From Nitrospinota bacterium (GTDB lineage: Bacteria; Nitrospinota_A; UBA7883; JACRGQ01): a DNA stretch of 64,000 bases. A model generated the notes under the pieces. That model was not told the DNA's origin, searched no databases, and saw only the letters and a program-made list of their open reading frames with translations. Positions 44,056 to 53,787 of the stretch are shown piece by piece. The translations under genes were made by a program, and so were the position numbers. The stretch covers positions 59,793-123,792 of the forward strand of contig JAOUMJ010000007.1 in assembly GCA_029881495.1 (NCBI GenBank), given 5' to 3'. Numbering within the stretch: position 1 is the stretch's first letter; the number at the start of each line of letters is the position of its first letter.

Positions 44056-44322
44056 CTATAGCACCGGGAGGTCATCATCCAGGTCTTCAATTTCATCGTC
44101 TGCCACCAGTTCCGTATCGTCATCCGTATCCACAATGTCATCCGCCTCGACCTCAACGGGGACGTATGCTTTTGTCTTGGCGCGTGAGGATGAGCCCCTG
44201 ACAGGAGCCTTTGACGGGTCGGCGTTGCATTTAGGACACTTCGGTTCAGGTTTGTTCAAGTCGTAGAATCGTACTCCACACTTGTGACAGGTATAGCGTT
44301 TACCCCATTTAGGATCTACCAT
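44056..44322 (-). CDS. FYDLN-acid zinc-ribbon protein (TIGR02300-like)
   Basis: An 88-residue protein with an N-terminal zinc ribbon (RYTCHKCGVRFYDLN, then KCPKC: two CxxC pairs) and a very acidic C-terminal tail (about 57-88, many Asp/Glu). This is the 'FYDLN acid' family, conserved in alpha- and deltaproteobacteria and of unknown role. It sits 15 bases after guaA and 13 before dnaE, so it is co-transcribed with nucleotide-synthesis and replication genes. Confidence 0.9.
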   Translation of the reverse strand: MVDPKWGKRYTCHKCGVRFYDLNKPEPKCPKCNADPSKAPVRGSSSRAKTKAYVPVEVEADDIVDTDDDTELVADDEIEDLDDDLPVL

Positions 44323-44337
44323 TTATGAGCCTCCAAA

Positions 44338-45888
44338 TTATTCCCATTCTATTGTTCCCGGCGGTTTAGAGGATATATCATAAACCACCCGATTTACACC
44401 ATTAACTTCATTAATAATCCGGTTGGATATTTTGGCCAAAAGATCCCCCGGAAGGCGCACCCAGTCGGCTGTCATTGCGTCCTTGCTGTTCACCGCCCGG
44501 ACGGCTATCGCATTGTCATAGGTACGTTCGTCACCCATTACCCCTACCGATTTTACCGGGAGGAGCACTGCGAAAGACTGCCATATTTCCCTGTACAGGC
44601 CGGCTTTCTTGATCTCATCCACGACGATTTCATCGGCGTTCCTTAGTATCTCAAGCCTCTCCTTCGTAACGGCCCCGATTATCCTGATTGCAAGACCGGG
44701 ACCGGGAAAAGGCTGTCTGTGTATAAGGGTTTCGCTGATCTTCATCTCCAGGCCGAGGGTTCTCACCTCATCCTTGAAGAGTTCGCGGAACGGCTCCAGG
44801 AGCTTCATTCTCATGACCTTCGGTAGTCCCCCTACATTATGATGGCTTTTGATCACTGCCGACGGCCCTCTGAAGGAAACCGATTCGATCACATCCGGGT
44901 ATAACGTGCCCTGCGCGAGGAAGTTCACGTTCTTTCCTATTTTTTTGGCTTCCTCGCGGAAGACGTTGATGAACTGTCTTCCGATTATCTTTCTCTTCTT
45001 CTCGGGATCCGTGACTTTTGATAGAGGCTTGAGGAAAACATCGGAGGCATCCTTGAATTTAACCTTTATATGAAGCTCTTCCTTGAATGTTTTAAGTACC
45101 TTTTTCGCCTCGTCTTTTCTAAGGAGGCCGTTGTCTATGAACAGACAAGTGAGCTGATCCCCGATCGCCTTGTGAATTATCGCCGCGGCGACAGTGGAGT
45201 CGACTCCGCCTGAAATCCCAAGGAGAACCTTGTCCTTGCCGACTATCTCCTTTATGCGTTCGACTTCATAGACGAGGAACGATCTCATGCTCCAGTTGCA
45301 CGCGCAGCCGCAGATATCCTTCACGAAGTTCTGGAGTATTGTTTTTCCGTTTGGGGTATGCACAACCTCCGGATGGAACTGAAGGGTGAAAACACCCTTC
45401 CCGTTTTTCATCGCCGCCACGGGGGAGTTGTCCGTGTGCGCGATGGAGGTGAAGCCGTTCGGTATTTTTACAATGCGATCGCCGTGGGACATCCAGACCT
45501 GTTCGCTGTCGGCCAGCCCGCGGAACAAGTCGGACTTGTCGTCGATCTTCAGCATAGCATGGCCGTATTCGCGCGTCTTTGATAGCTCCACCGTTCCGCC
45601 GAGTGTTTTTGTGATTATCTGCATCCCGTAGCAGATGCCGAGAATCGGGAGCCCGGCGTCAAGCACCCCTTTCGGGATTTTCGGCGCCGTGCGCTGATGC
45701 ACGGAGAATGGGGAGCCGGAAAGTATTATCCCTTTCGGATTGAATTCACGGATCTTGGAAGTTGGGGCATTGCAGGGAAAAATTTCGCAATAGACGCCGA
45801 TCTCCCTTACGCGCCTCGCGATAAGCTGTGTATATTGCGAACCGAAGTCAAGTATCAGGATCTTTTCCTGATGTACGACGTCATCCAT
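44338..45888 (-). CDS. guaA: GMP synthase (glutamine-hydrolysing)
   Basis: Makes GMP from XMP, glutamine and ATP. The 516-residue chain has the class I glutamine amidotransferase domain (about 8-190; nucleophile in GICYGMQ, His/Glu in LQFHPEV), the ATP-pyrophosphatase loop [13 protein letters not shown] (about 222) and the C-terminal dimerisation domain ending KPPGTIEWE. Three bases separate its start from the guaB stop, so the pair is translated together. Confidence 0.97.
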   Translation of the reverse strand: MDDVVHQEKILILDFGSQYTQLIARRVREIGVYCEIFPCNAPTSKIREFNPKGIILSGSPFSVHQRTAPKIPKGVLDAGLPILGICYGMQIITKTLGGTVELSKTREYGHAMLKIDDKSDLFRGLADSEQVWMSHGDRIVKIPNGFTSIAHTDNSPVAAMKNGKGVFTLQFHPEVVHTPNGKTILQNFVKDICGCACNWSMRSFLVYEVERIKEIVGKDKVLLGISGGVDSTVAAAIIHKAIGDQLTCLFIDNGLLRKDEAKKVLKTFKEELHIKVKFKDASDVFLKPLSKVTDPEKKRKIIGRQFINVFREEAKKIGKNVNFLAQGTLYPDVIESVSFRGPSAVIKSHHNVGGLPKVMRMKLLEPFRELFKDEVRTLGLEMKISETLIHRQPFPGPGLAIRIIGAVTKERLEILRNADEIVVDEIKKAGLYREIWQSFAVLLPVKSVGVMGDERTYDNAIAVRAVNSKDAMTADWVRLPGDLLAKISNRIINEVNGVNRVVYDISSKPPGTIEWE

Positions 45889-45891
45889 CAG

Positions 45892-47391
45892 TTACTCAAT
45901 TCCGTAATTGGGAGCTTCCTTGGTAATGTCAACGTCATGGACATGGCTTTCCTTCAGCCCCGCGTTGGTTATCCTGATAAATGTGGATTTCTCCTGCAGT
46001 TCCCGTATTGTGGCGGTTCCGCAATAGCCCATCCCGGAGCGGAGCCCGCCAAGGAGCTGGAACACGACCTGGGAGACTGCCCCCTTGTACGGTATTCTCG
46101 CTTCGACCCCTTCCGGCACGAGCTTGTTGCTGGTAGCGCCCGCTTCCTGGAAATACCTGTCTGAACTCCCTTCCTGCATCGCTCCGATGGACCCCATCCC
46201 CCTGTACTCCTTGTAGGTTCTGCCGTGATAGAGGATCTTCTCTCCCGGGCTCTCCTCAGTGCCGGCAAAAAGGGAGCCTATCATCACAGATGATGCACCG
46301 GCGGCGATCGCCTTTACGACATCGCCTGAATACTTGATCCCGCCGTCGGAAATGACAGGAACTCCGTCCTTTTTCGCTTCCCCGGCACAGTGAGCGACAG
46401 CGGAGATCTGGGGAACACCAACGCCTGAGATTATCCTTGTGGTGCAGATGGAGCCCGGGCCGATACCGACCTTGACCGCGTCGACCCCAGCGTCTATTAG
46501 CGCTCTGGTCGCCTTGGCAGTGGCGATATTTCCGGCAATAAGGGAGATGGCAGGGTGTTTCTTTTTTATTTCATCGACGGTCCTCAGCACACCTTCGGAA
46601 TGTCCGTGCGCGGTGTCGATAACAATTACGTCTACGCCGGATTTTACGATGGCATCGGCGCGGTCGAACCGGTCGTCGCCTGTTCCGAGGGCGCCTCCGA
46701 CAAGGAGCTGACCCCTCTCATCCTTAAGGGCATCCGGGTATGTGATCGATTTTTCGATATCCTTAACGGTGATCAATCCCACGAGCTTCCCTTTTTTATC
46801 GACGACGAGGAGCTTCTCCTTGCGGTGTTTCTGCAAAAGCTCCTTAGCCTTGTCCATAGAGATGCCGACTTCAGCCGTTACAAGGTCTTCCTTGGTCATA
46901 AGGTCGTCGATGAGGAGTTTCATGTTCGTTACAAACCTAAGGTCGCGGTTTGAGAGGATACCTACCAGCTTGTCCCCTTCGGTAATAGGGATCCCGGAAA
47001 TGTTGTATTTGTTCATAACCTCAAGCGCTTCTTTGATGGTCTGTTTGCGCGTGAGGGTTATCGGGTCGGCTATCATACCGGAACTGTACCTCTTTACCTT
47101 TTCGATCTCAGCCGCTTGAAGGTCGATAGGGAGGTTTCGGTGTATTATCCCGATGCCCCCCTCCTGGGCGAGAGCTATTGCCAGGGTGGAGGTGGTCACC
47201 GTATCCATCGGAGCAGATATCAGAGGGACGTTCAGTTTTACCGTTTTTGTGAGATTCGTCTTTAGTTCGACATCCCTTGGAAGCACTTTGGAGTGATCCG
47301 GAAGGAGCATAACATCGTCGAACGTAAGATATAAATCGAGAGGAAGTTTTAACATTTTGTAATCATTCCAAATAACCGTTGAAAGAGCCAT
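45892..47391 (-). CDS. guaB: Inosine-5'-monophosphate dehydrogenase
   Basis: Oxidises IMP to XMP with NAD, the committed step to GMP. The 499-residue protein has the TIM barrel split by two CBS domains (about 105-215, e.g. [20 protein letters not shown]), the catalytic loop [18 protein letters not shown] (Cys near residue 315) and the mobile flap [21 protein letters not shown] start at Met13 (47355, [15 protein letters not shown]) matches typical homologues better than the first ATG. guaA follows three bases on. Confidence 0.96.
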   Translation of the reverse strand: MALSTVIWNDYKMLKLPLDLYLTFDDVMLLPDHSKVLPRDVELKTNLTKTVKLNVPLISAPMDTVTTSTLAIALAQEGGIGIIHRNLPIDLQAAEIEKVKRYSSGMIADPITLTRKQTIKEALEVMNKYNISGIPITEGDKLVGILSNRDLRFVTNMKLLIDDLMTKEDLVTAEVGISMDKAKELLQKHRKEKLLVVDKKGKLVGLITVKDIEKSITYPDALKDERGQLLVGGALGTGDDRFDRADAIVKSGVDVIVIDTAHGHSEGVLRTVDEIKKKHPAISLIAGNIATAKATRALIDAGVDAVKVGIGPGSICTTRIISGVGVPQISAVAHCAGEAKKDGVPVISDGGIKYSGDVVKAIAAGASSVMIGSLFAGTEESPGEKILYHGRTYKEYRGMGSIGAMQEGSSDRYFQEAGATSNKLVPEGVEARIPYKGAVSQVVFQLLGGLRSGMGYCGTATIRELQEKSTFIRITNAGLKESHVHDVDITKEAPNYGIE

Positions 47392-47565
47392 TACCGACCG
47401 ATAATTTGCCGGGCGTACCTTCGTTTAATAGGGGTGGATAGTATCACAAAGCCGCTGGCAGGTTAAGGGAAAAATTATGCGTAAAGCGACGGATTTGAGC
47501 GAATAAGTATGTTGTTAAAAATCAAGTAGTTATCTTGTGGCATTCAGCGGTTGCAAAGTTGAAAA

Positions 47566-49107
47566 TTAGTTTAAAGAGTAACCAGAAATTTCCTTGAATA
47601 TTTCGCCAAGGTTTTTATTATTTGCAGGGTTTGTATAGATTTTTCCCTGCGACTGTTCGTTTATCCACGCGATTGAAATGGAATCGTCCCCAACACGGGT
47701 ATATATGTTGGCATAATCCATATCCGAAGAGTAAACAATCGTGATTTGGGAAAGCATAAAGCCGAAATCAAGAAGCCTTTCAATAATGGTTTTCAGATTA
47801 TCCGTGTGAACGGCGACTATTACAGCCTTTAATTCCCTTTTTTCATAGGGGTAGATCTTGAATTCCCTGATCTCGCGAAACATGTTGCCGAGCAGATCGT
47901 TTGTCCCATCGCCGAAAAGCTCCCCCCTGGCTTTGTAAAGGATGTTGATGGCCGACCTCTCGAATGATGAGAAGAAGGTGCTGTCAAGCGGATAGATATG
48001 CCCTAGATAGGTAAACCGTCCGGGGTATGAGATTACCAGACCTGTGCAGGTGCTTATGCCTAAGGTCGAAAGAGCTTCCCCCTTTTTCCCGCTGGCATAT
48101 TCATTGATATCGACCTTTATGAGGTTTTCGGTTATTTCCTTGATACCCGAACCGTCGTCGTACCCGATTGAGAGCTTTTTATACATCCGGTTGATAAAAT
48201 ATTCCATATTTTCCCTGAAGTGTTTTGTTATCACTTCATCTTCATCCACTTCGGAGACGATTATCCAGTTGTTCCCCATGAAGCTGAATTTTTCAAAAGA
48301 GCTGAACACGCGCACTCCCCTGTAATCTTCCGAGATTATTTCACCTTCATTTTTCCCAATGGCTTTTTTAAGCGATTCCGTATCAACATTGAAATTCATA
48401 ATTGTATTTGTAGGGAAAAAGCGGGATTGAGAGAGCATTAAATTTTCTTCATTCACGAGGTATATTTCGCCGGTATTGCCGAGTTCGCCGGTCGTTATGA
48501 CATCGGTGAGAAGCGCGTTTATGGTGTTGATCGAATATTGGAAAGCGATCCATCCGGCAAGCTCTCCCTTCTCCTTTACCGGATTGATTATGAAGGAGGC
48601 TGCTTCTTTTGACGGGGCATAATAGTCGTAATCCACAAATCGGACATAGGGGTCGGATTTCAGCAGCGTTGATATACGCGATTTTGCCAGATCCCCTTCG
48701 AATATATTTTTCCGGTAATCGGCTTCCTTTCTAATCGTGCTGAAAATGAACCCGCTGCTGTCGATAAAGAGGATGTCGTAAAATTCATGGAGTTCCTTCA
48801 CGTAATAATACTCAAGCGACGTTTCATCGGCGGAGTACAAAGGGTTGGCGCTTATCAGGCTCTTGTCGCTGGAGCGATGGCGGAAAAAATAGTCAACAAC
48901 GATTTTGTCCTCTCCGGCCCTGGATGCTTTTTTGAATAGCCTCTCAAGGTGCGAGATTACGGTTTCCTTCTTTGCCGTACGCATGGAAGAGAGCTTTTTA
49001 AAGGTCGAGTTTTTAAGGTCGGCGTCAGGCTTTCCACTGCACGAGAGAGGGAGGAGCATAATAACAAGCGCCAGCGCGTATAACCGTTTCAAAAAGTGTT
49101 TCAGCAT
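47566..49107 (-). CDS. Lipoprotein with Cache-like sensor and CheD-like domain
   Basis: A 513-residue lipoprotein: hydrophobic signal and lipobox LLPLSC (Cys23), then a long region (about 45-300) that reads like a Cache sensor (EFYDILFIDSSGFIFSTI, GELAGWIAFQYSINTINAL, TGEIYLVNEENLML), and a C-terminal region (about 320-513) that can be aligned with CheD. In STLGISTCTGLVISYPG and TYLGHIYPLD, Thr348, Cys354 and His370 are spaced 6 and 16, against 6 and 17 for the Thr/Cys/His of Thermotoga CheD. CheD deamidates receptor glutamines in the cytoplasm; an exported form would be new to me. There is no transmembrane helix beyond the signal. It stands alone on the minus strand. The CheD relation is by eye only. 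Confidence 0.65.
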   Translation of the reverse strand: MLKHFLKRLYALALVIMLLPLSCSGKPDADLKNSTFKKLSSMRTAKKETVISHLERLFKKASRAGEDKIVVDYFFRHRSSDKSLISANPLYSADETSLEYYYVKELHEFYDILFIDSSGFIFSTIRKEADYRKNIFEGDLAKSRISTLLKSDPYVRFVDYDYYAPSKEAASFIINPVKEKGELAGWIAFQYSINTINALLTDVITTGELGNTGEIYLVNEENLMLSQSRFFPTNTIMNFNVDTESLKKAIGKNEGEIISEDYRGVRVFSSFEKFSFMGNNWIIVSEVDEDEVITKHFRENMEYFINRMYKKLSIGYDDGSGIKEITENLIKVDINEYASGKKGEALSTLGISTCTGLVISYPGRFTYLGHIYPLDSTFFSSFERSAINILYKARGELFGDGTNDLLGNMFREIREFKIYPYEKRELKAVIVAVHTDNLKTIIERLLDFGFMLSQITIVYSSDMDYANIYTRVGDDSISIAWINEQSQGKIYTNPANNKNLGEIFKEISGYSLN

Positions 49108-49288
49108 TATTTAAGAATTTCCAAATAAGATTAAACTGTTTGTCCCAACCGCCCAATATTAACATCAAGAGTGAAGGAAATGAATAATATACAGACTGAT
49201 TTTCCAAAACAAGTGGATTTTCAAGGATTATCCGACTCAATTGGAGTTGAGGTTAAAAAAAGGGATAAAGTGGAGATATCAAAGTAAA

Positions 49289-49903
49289 ATGGTATGGATG
49301 GAATCAGCGAAGGAACTTGACGAAAAGAGCATAGCGAAGTTCAGATCCGGGGAACAACGCGCGTTCGACGACCTTGTGAAGCGGTATGACGGCATGATCT
49401 ACGGTTTTCTCTCCAGAATGTGCGGGAATACTGAAAAGGCAAAAGACATGGTGCAGGAGACATTCCTGACAGCATACCGCTATCTGGAAGGTTTTCGGGG
49501 TGACGCATCCTTCAAGACGTGGCTTTACAGAATAGCGTCCACATCATGCCTGAGAAGCAAGCGGAGGAAAAAAAATGAGCCGAGCTACCATCTGTCGCTT
49601 GATGATCTCCTGCCGGGTGAGGCGGAGAAGAAAGACGGGATAGCGCAAAGCTGGTATAACGCTCCTGCTGAAGAGCTTTTAAATAACGAATTGAAGGAGC
49701 AGATCAAGAAAAGCCTGCTGAACCTCCCCGAGAAGTACAGACTGGTTTTCGTATTAAGGGAGATGGAGGAGTTCAGCGCCGAAGAGACCGCAAGCACTCT
49801 TGATATTTCCGTCGCGGCGGTAAAATCGAGGCTCCATCGCGCACGCCTTTTCCTGCGAAAGGAACTCGCCGAGTATTACCTGAAAGGCGAGGTCAGCAAG
49901 TAG
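49289..49903 (+). CDS. ECF-type RNA polymerase sigma factor
   Basis: A sigma-70 family factor of about 204 residues with region 2 (GEQRAFDDLVKRYDGMIYGF, DMVQETFLTAYRYL, GDASFKTWLYRIA) and region 4 (LPEKYRLVFVLREMEEFSAE, then AAVKSRLHRARLFLRKEL); regions 1 and 3 are missing as in ECF factors. The linker is fairly long (about 45 residues). Start choice is uncertain: ATG at 49289 or 49298, with no strong ribosome binding site; a TTG at 49241 is also in frame. No anti-sigma gene follows; the next gene is convergent. Confidence 0.88.
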   Translation: MVWMESAKELDEKSIAKFRSGEQRAFDDLVKRYDGMIYGFLSRMCGNTEKAKDMVQETFLTAYRYLEGFRGDASFKTWLYRIASTSCLRSKRRKKNEPSYHLSLDDLLPGEAEKKDGIAQSWYNAPAEELLNNELKEQIKKSLLNLPEKYRLVFVLREMEEFSAEETASTLDISVAAVKSRLHRARLFLRKELAEYYLKGEVSK

Positions 49904-49922
49904 GGGGGAGATAGCTCTTCAC

Positions 49923-51170
49923 TCAGACGAGGCGGATGGTTTCGACCGGGTTTACGCGTCCGGCGCGGAGGGCAGGGTAAAAGCCGGAGAGAAGCGTAGC
50001 AATCATTACCGCCGAAACAATCAATAGGAGGTTTTCGGGGAAGATACTTACGTACATGATCGGGTCAAATGCAACACCGGCGATCTCGGTATTCCCTTCG
50101 CCTACCATTGCGGTCATGTCCAAGCCGGTTGTATTCAAGTACCAGTAAGGCCATGCGGTAACAATAGCCGAAAAGATAAGACCGGAAATTCCTAGCCAGA
50201 AACTTTCCCACATGACGAGCCTGAAAAGTCCGCCGGGACTCATCCCGATAGCCATCAGTATCCCGAATTCGCGGAGGCGCTCCATCACGCTAATGAACAG
50301 GGTATTGAATATCCCTGCGGCGACGAGGATCATGATTATCATTTCAAAGAATTTTGAGCCTGAGACTTTCATTGTTATGAAGCCGGCTAGCTCCGGCTGT
50401 GTCTCGCTCCAGATGTGTACCGCGTTTTCCGGCTCAAAGCGGTGCTTGAGGCGGTTTCGCACCTTGTCGCTGTCACGCTGGTCGTTAATGAATATCGAGA
50501 CGTTGGTACTCTCATCGCTAGAGTAGCCTAGTATCTTTCTCGCCGTATCAATCGGTAGTATGCAGAGGCCGAGGTCTACGCCGGGAGCGCCGGTTTTGAT
50601 TATCCCCGACACCCTTGCAAGGCCGCTGGTTATGTCGCCGTTCTTGTCTGTCATGGTGTAGACAACTTTCTTCCCCATCTTCGCGCCGAGGTTTTTGGCA
50701 AGTACCGCGCCGAGAATGATCCCTTTGTCACGGGAGGTTGCGAACATTTCCCCCTCGGAGAAATCATCCATTAGGGCAAAGGTATTTGCGTCCTCCGTTT
50801 CCGGGTCGATGGCAATGAATCCGGCACCGTAACTCTCGCCGGCAGTCGCGAGCATGACGTTCCCGGTGATCCTGGTGACCACCTTTGAAACCTCCCTGTC
50901 TTCCATGGCAATCATGCTCTTTTCCTTTACGCCGGTCACTGTTCTGTTGAGCGTCGGCTTATCTAGATATTTCGGGTGCTGGATAGTCACATGTCCGCTG
51001 CCAAGCCGCGCGGCGAGGTCTATCATCCCCCCGTAGGTGGCGTCGCCAATACCTGTAAATATTATGGCGAGAAAAGTTCCAAAGGCGATAGCGGAGAGGG
51101 TAATCAATGTCCTCCTTTTGTGCCGCCAGAGGTTTCTCCATGCCATTATCGAGAGTTTCGCTTCATTCAT
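49923..51170 (-). CDS. ABC transporter permease, FtsX/LolE family
   Basis: A 415-residue integral membrane protein of the MacB/FtsX type: an N-terminal helix (KRRTLITLSAIAFGTFLAII), a MacB-like periplasmic domain (about 50-265) and three C-terminal helices with the conserved MERLREFGILMAIGMSPGGL and FYPALRAGRVNPVETIRLV. Such permeases work in pairs with an ATPase to move lipoproteins or lipids, or to transmit mechanical force. It lies 9 bases after a paralogous permease. No ATP-binding gene is next to the pair. Confidence 0.9.
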   Translation of the reverse strand: MNEAKLSIMAWRNLWRHKRRTLITLSAIAFGTFLAIIFTGIGDATYGGMIDLAARLGSGHVTIQHPKYLDKPTLNRTVTGVKEKSMIAMEDREVSKVVTRITGNVMLATAGESYGAGFIAIDPETEDANTFALMDDFSEGEMFATSRDKGIILGAVLAKNLGAKMGKKVVYTMTDKNGDITSGLARVSGIIKTGAPGVDLGLCILPIDTARKILGYSSDESTNVSIFINDQRDSDKVRNRLKHRFEPENAVHIWSETQPELAGFITMKVSGSKFFEMIIMILVAAGIFNTLFISVMERLREFGILMAIGMSPGGLFRLVMWESFWLGISGLIFSAIVTAWPYWYLNTTGLDMTAMVGEGNTEIAGVAFDPIMYVSIFPENLLLIVSAVMIATLLSGFYPALRAGRVNPVETIRLV

Positions 51171-51179
51171 CCTTCGCTC

Positions 51180-52442
51180 CTAATGGTATTGGATCGCCTT
51201 TATGGGATTTATGTACGCCGCCTTCAGGGCAGGGTAGCAGACGGCCATCCCAACGACAAAGATGAGCATGGAGACCGGGGTATATGTTGATTCCACGGAG
51301 ATGACCGCGTACCAGACCGGATCCCACGCCAATCCCATCATTGCGATACCGGTATCTCCCCCCATGCTAATTCCATATTTGGAGAGGTACCAGAAGAGGG
51401 GAGCGCCGCCTATCAGCGCGGAGACGATTGCCAATCCTGTTTGGTATGCCGTTTCGAGAAAGATAAGCGCGACTACTCCTGTCGGTCCAAAGCCTAGCGC
51501 TTTCATTATCCCCAGCTCGCGAACGCGCTCAAAGACCGCCATCAGCATCGCGTTCAGTATCAGGATCCCGATAGCGATGTAGATGATGAATGACATCACC
51601 GCGATCATCCCCTGGGTTGAATCGAGCATCGAGGAGATAGTAGGCATGATCTCCCGCCAGGTTTTTACATCAGCATCCGGTGCAAGCGACCGAACCTTTA
51701 TTGCGGCGGAGGAAAGGTCCAGTTCCGGCGGACGCCGGACTATCATCTGATGAGCCCCATCTGATATTGCCATAAGGTTTCGGAACGTGCCGCTTGTCAT
51801 GAAAATGCCGGAACGATCGGCGGAATCGGATACCCCTTTCAGCACCCCCCGTACGCTGAAAATTTCGTTTGCCATACTGCCGTCCGAGGCCTGGCCGAGG
51901 ACCACCAGTTTGTCACCAGTGGTGATATCAAGTGTGCGCGCCAGCCTTCTCCCCAGAACGACGCCGTTCCTGTCATCATCGTCGAGCCATTTCCCCGATA
52001 TCAGCTGGGTGTAGATGAGGCTCACCTTCGCGTCGCGCTCAATATCTATTCCGATAAACATAACGCCGGAAGAGGTATCTCCAGCGGCGCCAAGACCGGC
52101 GGCAAGGAGCCGTTCAGTTGCCTTGAAGCCTGCGTCTTCCAGCTTTTTCCGAAGGCTGTCCGAATCAATTATCCGTTTGTAGATGGAGGGATTGTCGCGG
52201 TAATCCGGGGCAAAAATCTGGACGTCGCCGACCGCGTAGTCGAGGAGATTGCGCTCCATGTTGTCGAGATAGCCTTGAACAATCCCCTGATAGCATATTG
52301 TGACGATAAGGGCGAGGGTCATGGCGGCGATGGTGACAATTGTACGCCGCTTGTTTCGCCAGACGTTTCTCCAGGCCATTTTATATACGTTAATAGCAGA
52401 CCTCCGCTTCAAAAGAACGGAACGAAATCGGGCGTGGAGCAT
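51180..52442 (-). CDS. ABC transporter permease, FtsX/LolC family
   Basis: Paralogue of the downstream permease with the same plan: an N-terminal helix after MAWRNVWRNKRRT, a periplasmic MacB-like domain and C-terminal helices with VFERVRELGIMKALGFGPTG and CYPALKAAYINPIKAIQYH. Start choice is uncertain. The first ATG gives 420 residues with an unusual basic leader. The ATG at 52379 begins the conserved part but lacks a ribosome binding site. A GGAGG at 52401-52405 is correctly placed only for an ATT codon at 52394, which would give an N-terminus like its paralogue's. Confidence 0.88.
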   Translation of the reverse strand: MLHARFRSVLLKRRSAINVYKMAWRNVWRNKRRTIVTIAAMTLALIVTICYQGIVQGYLDNMERNLLDYAVGDVQIFAPDYRDNPSIYKRIIDSDSLRKKLEDAGFKATERLLAAGLGAAGDTSSGVMFIGIDIERDAKVSLIYTQLISGKWLDDDDRNGVVLGRRLARTLDITTGDKLVVLGQASDGSMANEIFSVRGVLKGVSDSADRSGIFMTSGTFRNLMAISDGAHQMIVRRPPELDLSSAAIKVRSLAPDADVKTWREIMPTISSMLDSTQGMIAVMSFIIYIAIGILILNAMLMAVFERVRELGIMKALGFGPTGVVALIFLETAYQTGLAIVSALIGGAPLFWYLSKYGISMGGDTGIAMMGLAWDPVWYAVISVESTYTPVSMLIFVVGMAVCYPALKAAYINPIKAIQYH

Positions 52443-52511
52443 TGGCTTGTTGCCTATTCCGTTCTCTCCCTATCATTATAATCCATCGGCTCCCAGGCGA
52501 CGGACATAAAG

Positions 52512-53603
52512 TCACAGGAAGGGCAACATTATTATTTCGATTATGATCAATATTATGATGCCTAATTCGAGGAGATGACCCCGTTTGGTGGCGATGTCAT
52601 TGTAAATTATTTTGTAGTAGTCGGTAAGGGCGTCCAGTTTTCCTTTAATGCTCTCCTCGAGTTCCCGACTGCGAAACAGAACCATCGCACGGCGGTATAT
52701 CTTCGCGTAGTAGGCGTCTTCGGTAACTTTTAAGGCGACATTTACCCTCTCTTTCACTTCCGTAATGTCCATGACTGTTCGGCTGAGTTTCAGCGCCGCT
52801 CTTTCGTATGTTCGGATATTCCAGATGGAGATATCCCTCTTTTCCGAAACTTCGCTATAGGTATCGGCAAGTTCCTTATCGAGCACCTTGTCGTAGTATC
52901 GAAGTTCGAGAAGCTGAGCCTTGGCAAACTCCAATATGTCGAGTACGTCGGTAGAATCGGACGGTTCTATGACGAGGGCGCTGTCGGTGTGCAGTACCAC
53001 GAGGTCGGATGGGAAGTAGCTGAACCGGTTTATGTTTATTTCTTCCTTTTGCATATGGCTAACCTTGTTTTTCTCGCAGAGGATAAGCCTTGAAGGGTCG
53101 AATACCTTTCCAAAGTCGGCAGAGTCGGCAGGAGGCGAAACATCTTCGAGCAGGTATGCTGTAAAATATTCGGCAAACTCCTTTTTAATGCTGATGTTCT
53201 TAACCGTATCCCCGGCAATCTGCAGAAAGGAATGAATATACTCTATGGCTTTTGAATCAAGGCTTGTGTCGTTATCAAGTTCGAAGGCGGTTTCTTCAAT
53301 ATCGTGAATGCTTGCGGATGGAGGTATCTCGATAACAAAGGATATCGAAAGTACCCCGAAATCGAATGCTTTCGCGATAACGCCGACATTCATATTGGAC
53401 CCGAAAACCATTTTTTCAAATGATTTCATCTCCATTGAAACAGGGGGGTTCGGAATTTCCAGAACCTTCATGTTCGGTATTTTGTTGAACTTCATTCTGC
53501 GGGCATCCCCCTTCAGAAGCGTTTCAAGAGCGGTTAGGTCTATTGACCAGCCGATATCATGGAGGCGGTAAAGGAAAATCTTCCCCTTCTTTATGGATAT
53601 CAT
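52512..53603 (-). CDS. RMD1/YagE family (DUF155) protein
   Basis: A 363-residue protein resembling the DUF155 family (yeast Rmd1, bacterial YagE): a soluble N-terminal part, a middle stretch DSALVIEPSDSTDVLDILEF, a helical region (LKVTEDAYYAKIYRRAMVLF) and a single C-terminal transmembrane helix after ATKRGHLLELGIIILIIIEI. Eukaryotic members sit in mitochondria and affect translation; the bacterial role is unknown. It is on the same strand as, and 69 bases upstream of, the FtsX-type permeases, so it may share their transcript. Confidence 0.78.
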   Translation of the reverse strand: MISIKKGKIFLYRLHDIGWSIDLTALETLLKGDARRMKFNKIPNMKVLEIPNPPVSMEMKSFEKMVFGSNMNVGVIAKAFDFGVLSISFVIEIPPSASIHDIEETAFELDNDTSLDSKAIEYIHSFLQIAGDTVKNISIKKEFAEYFTAYLLEDVSPPADSADFGKVFDPSRLILCEKNKVSHMQKEEININRFSYFPSDLVVLHTDSALVIEPSDSTDVLDILEFAKAQLLELRYYDKVLDKELADTYSEVSEKRDISIWNIRTYERAALKLSRTVMDITEVKERVNVALKVTEDAYYAKIYRRAMVLFRSRELEESIKGKLDALTDYYKIIYNDIATKRGHLLELGIIILIIIEIIMLPFL

Positions 53604-53787
53604 CTTTCCCTCATGGCGTTTTGAAATTCAACAATACAAAACATATACATCAGATTCCAGCTATATTGTTGCCTTTACGGGATGATAATTCAACTTTGTG
53701 TGAACCTCCAGACGTAGGCAAGCCTGTAGCGCGGAAGCCGGCCATATACGCGGAAACAGCCGATGAAAAGAGGCTTGATCGCCGAAG

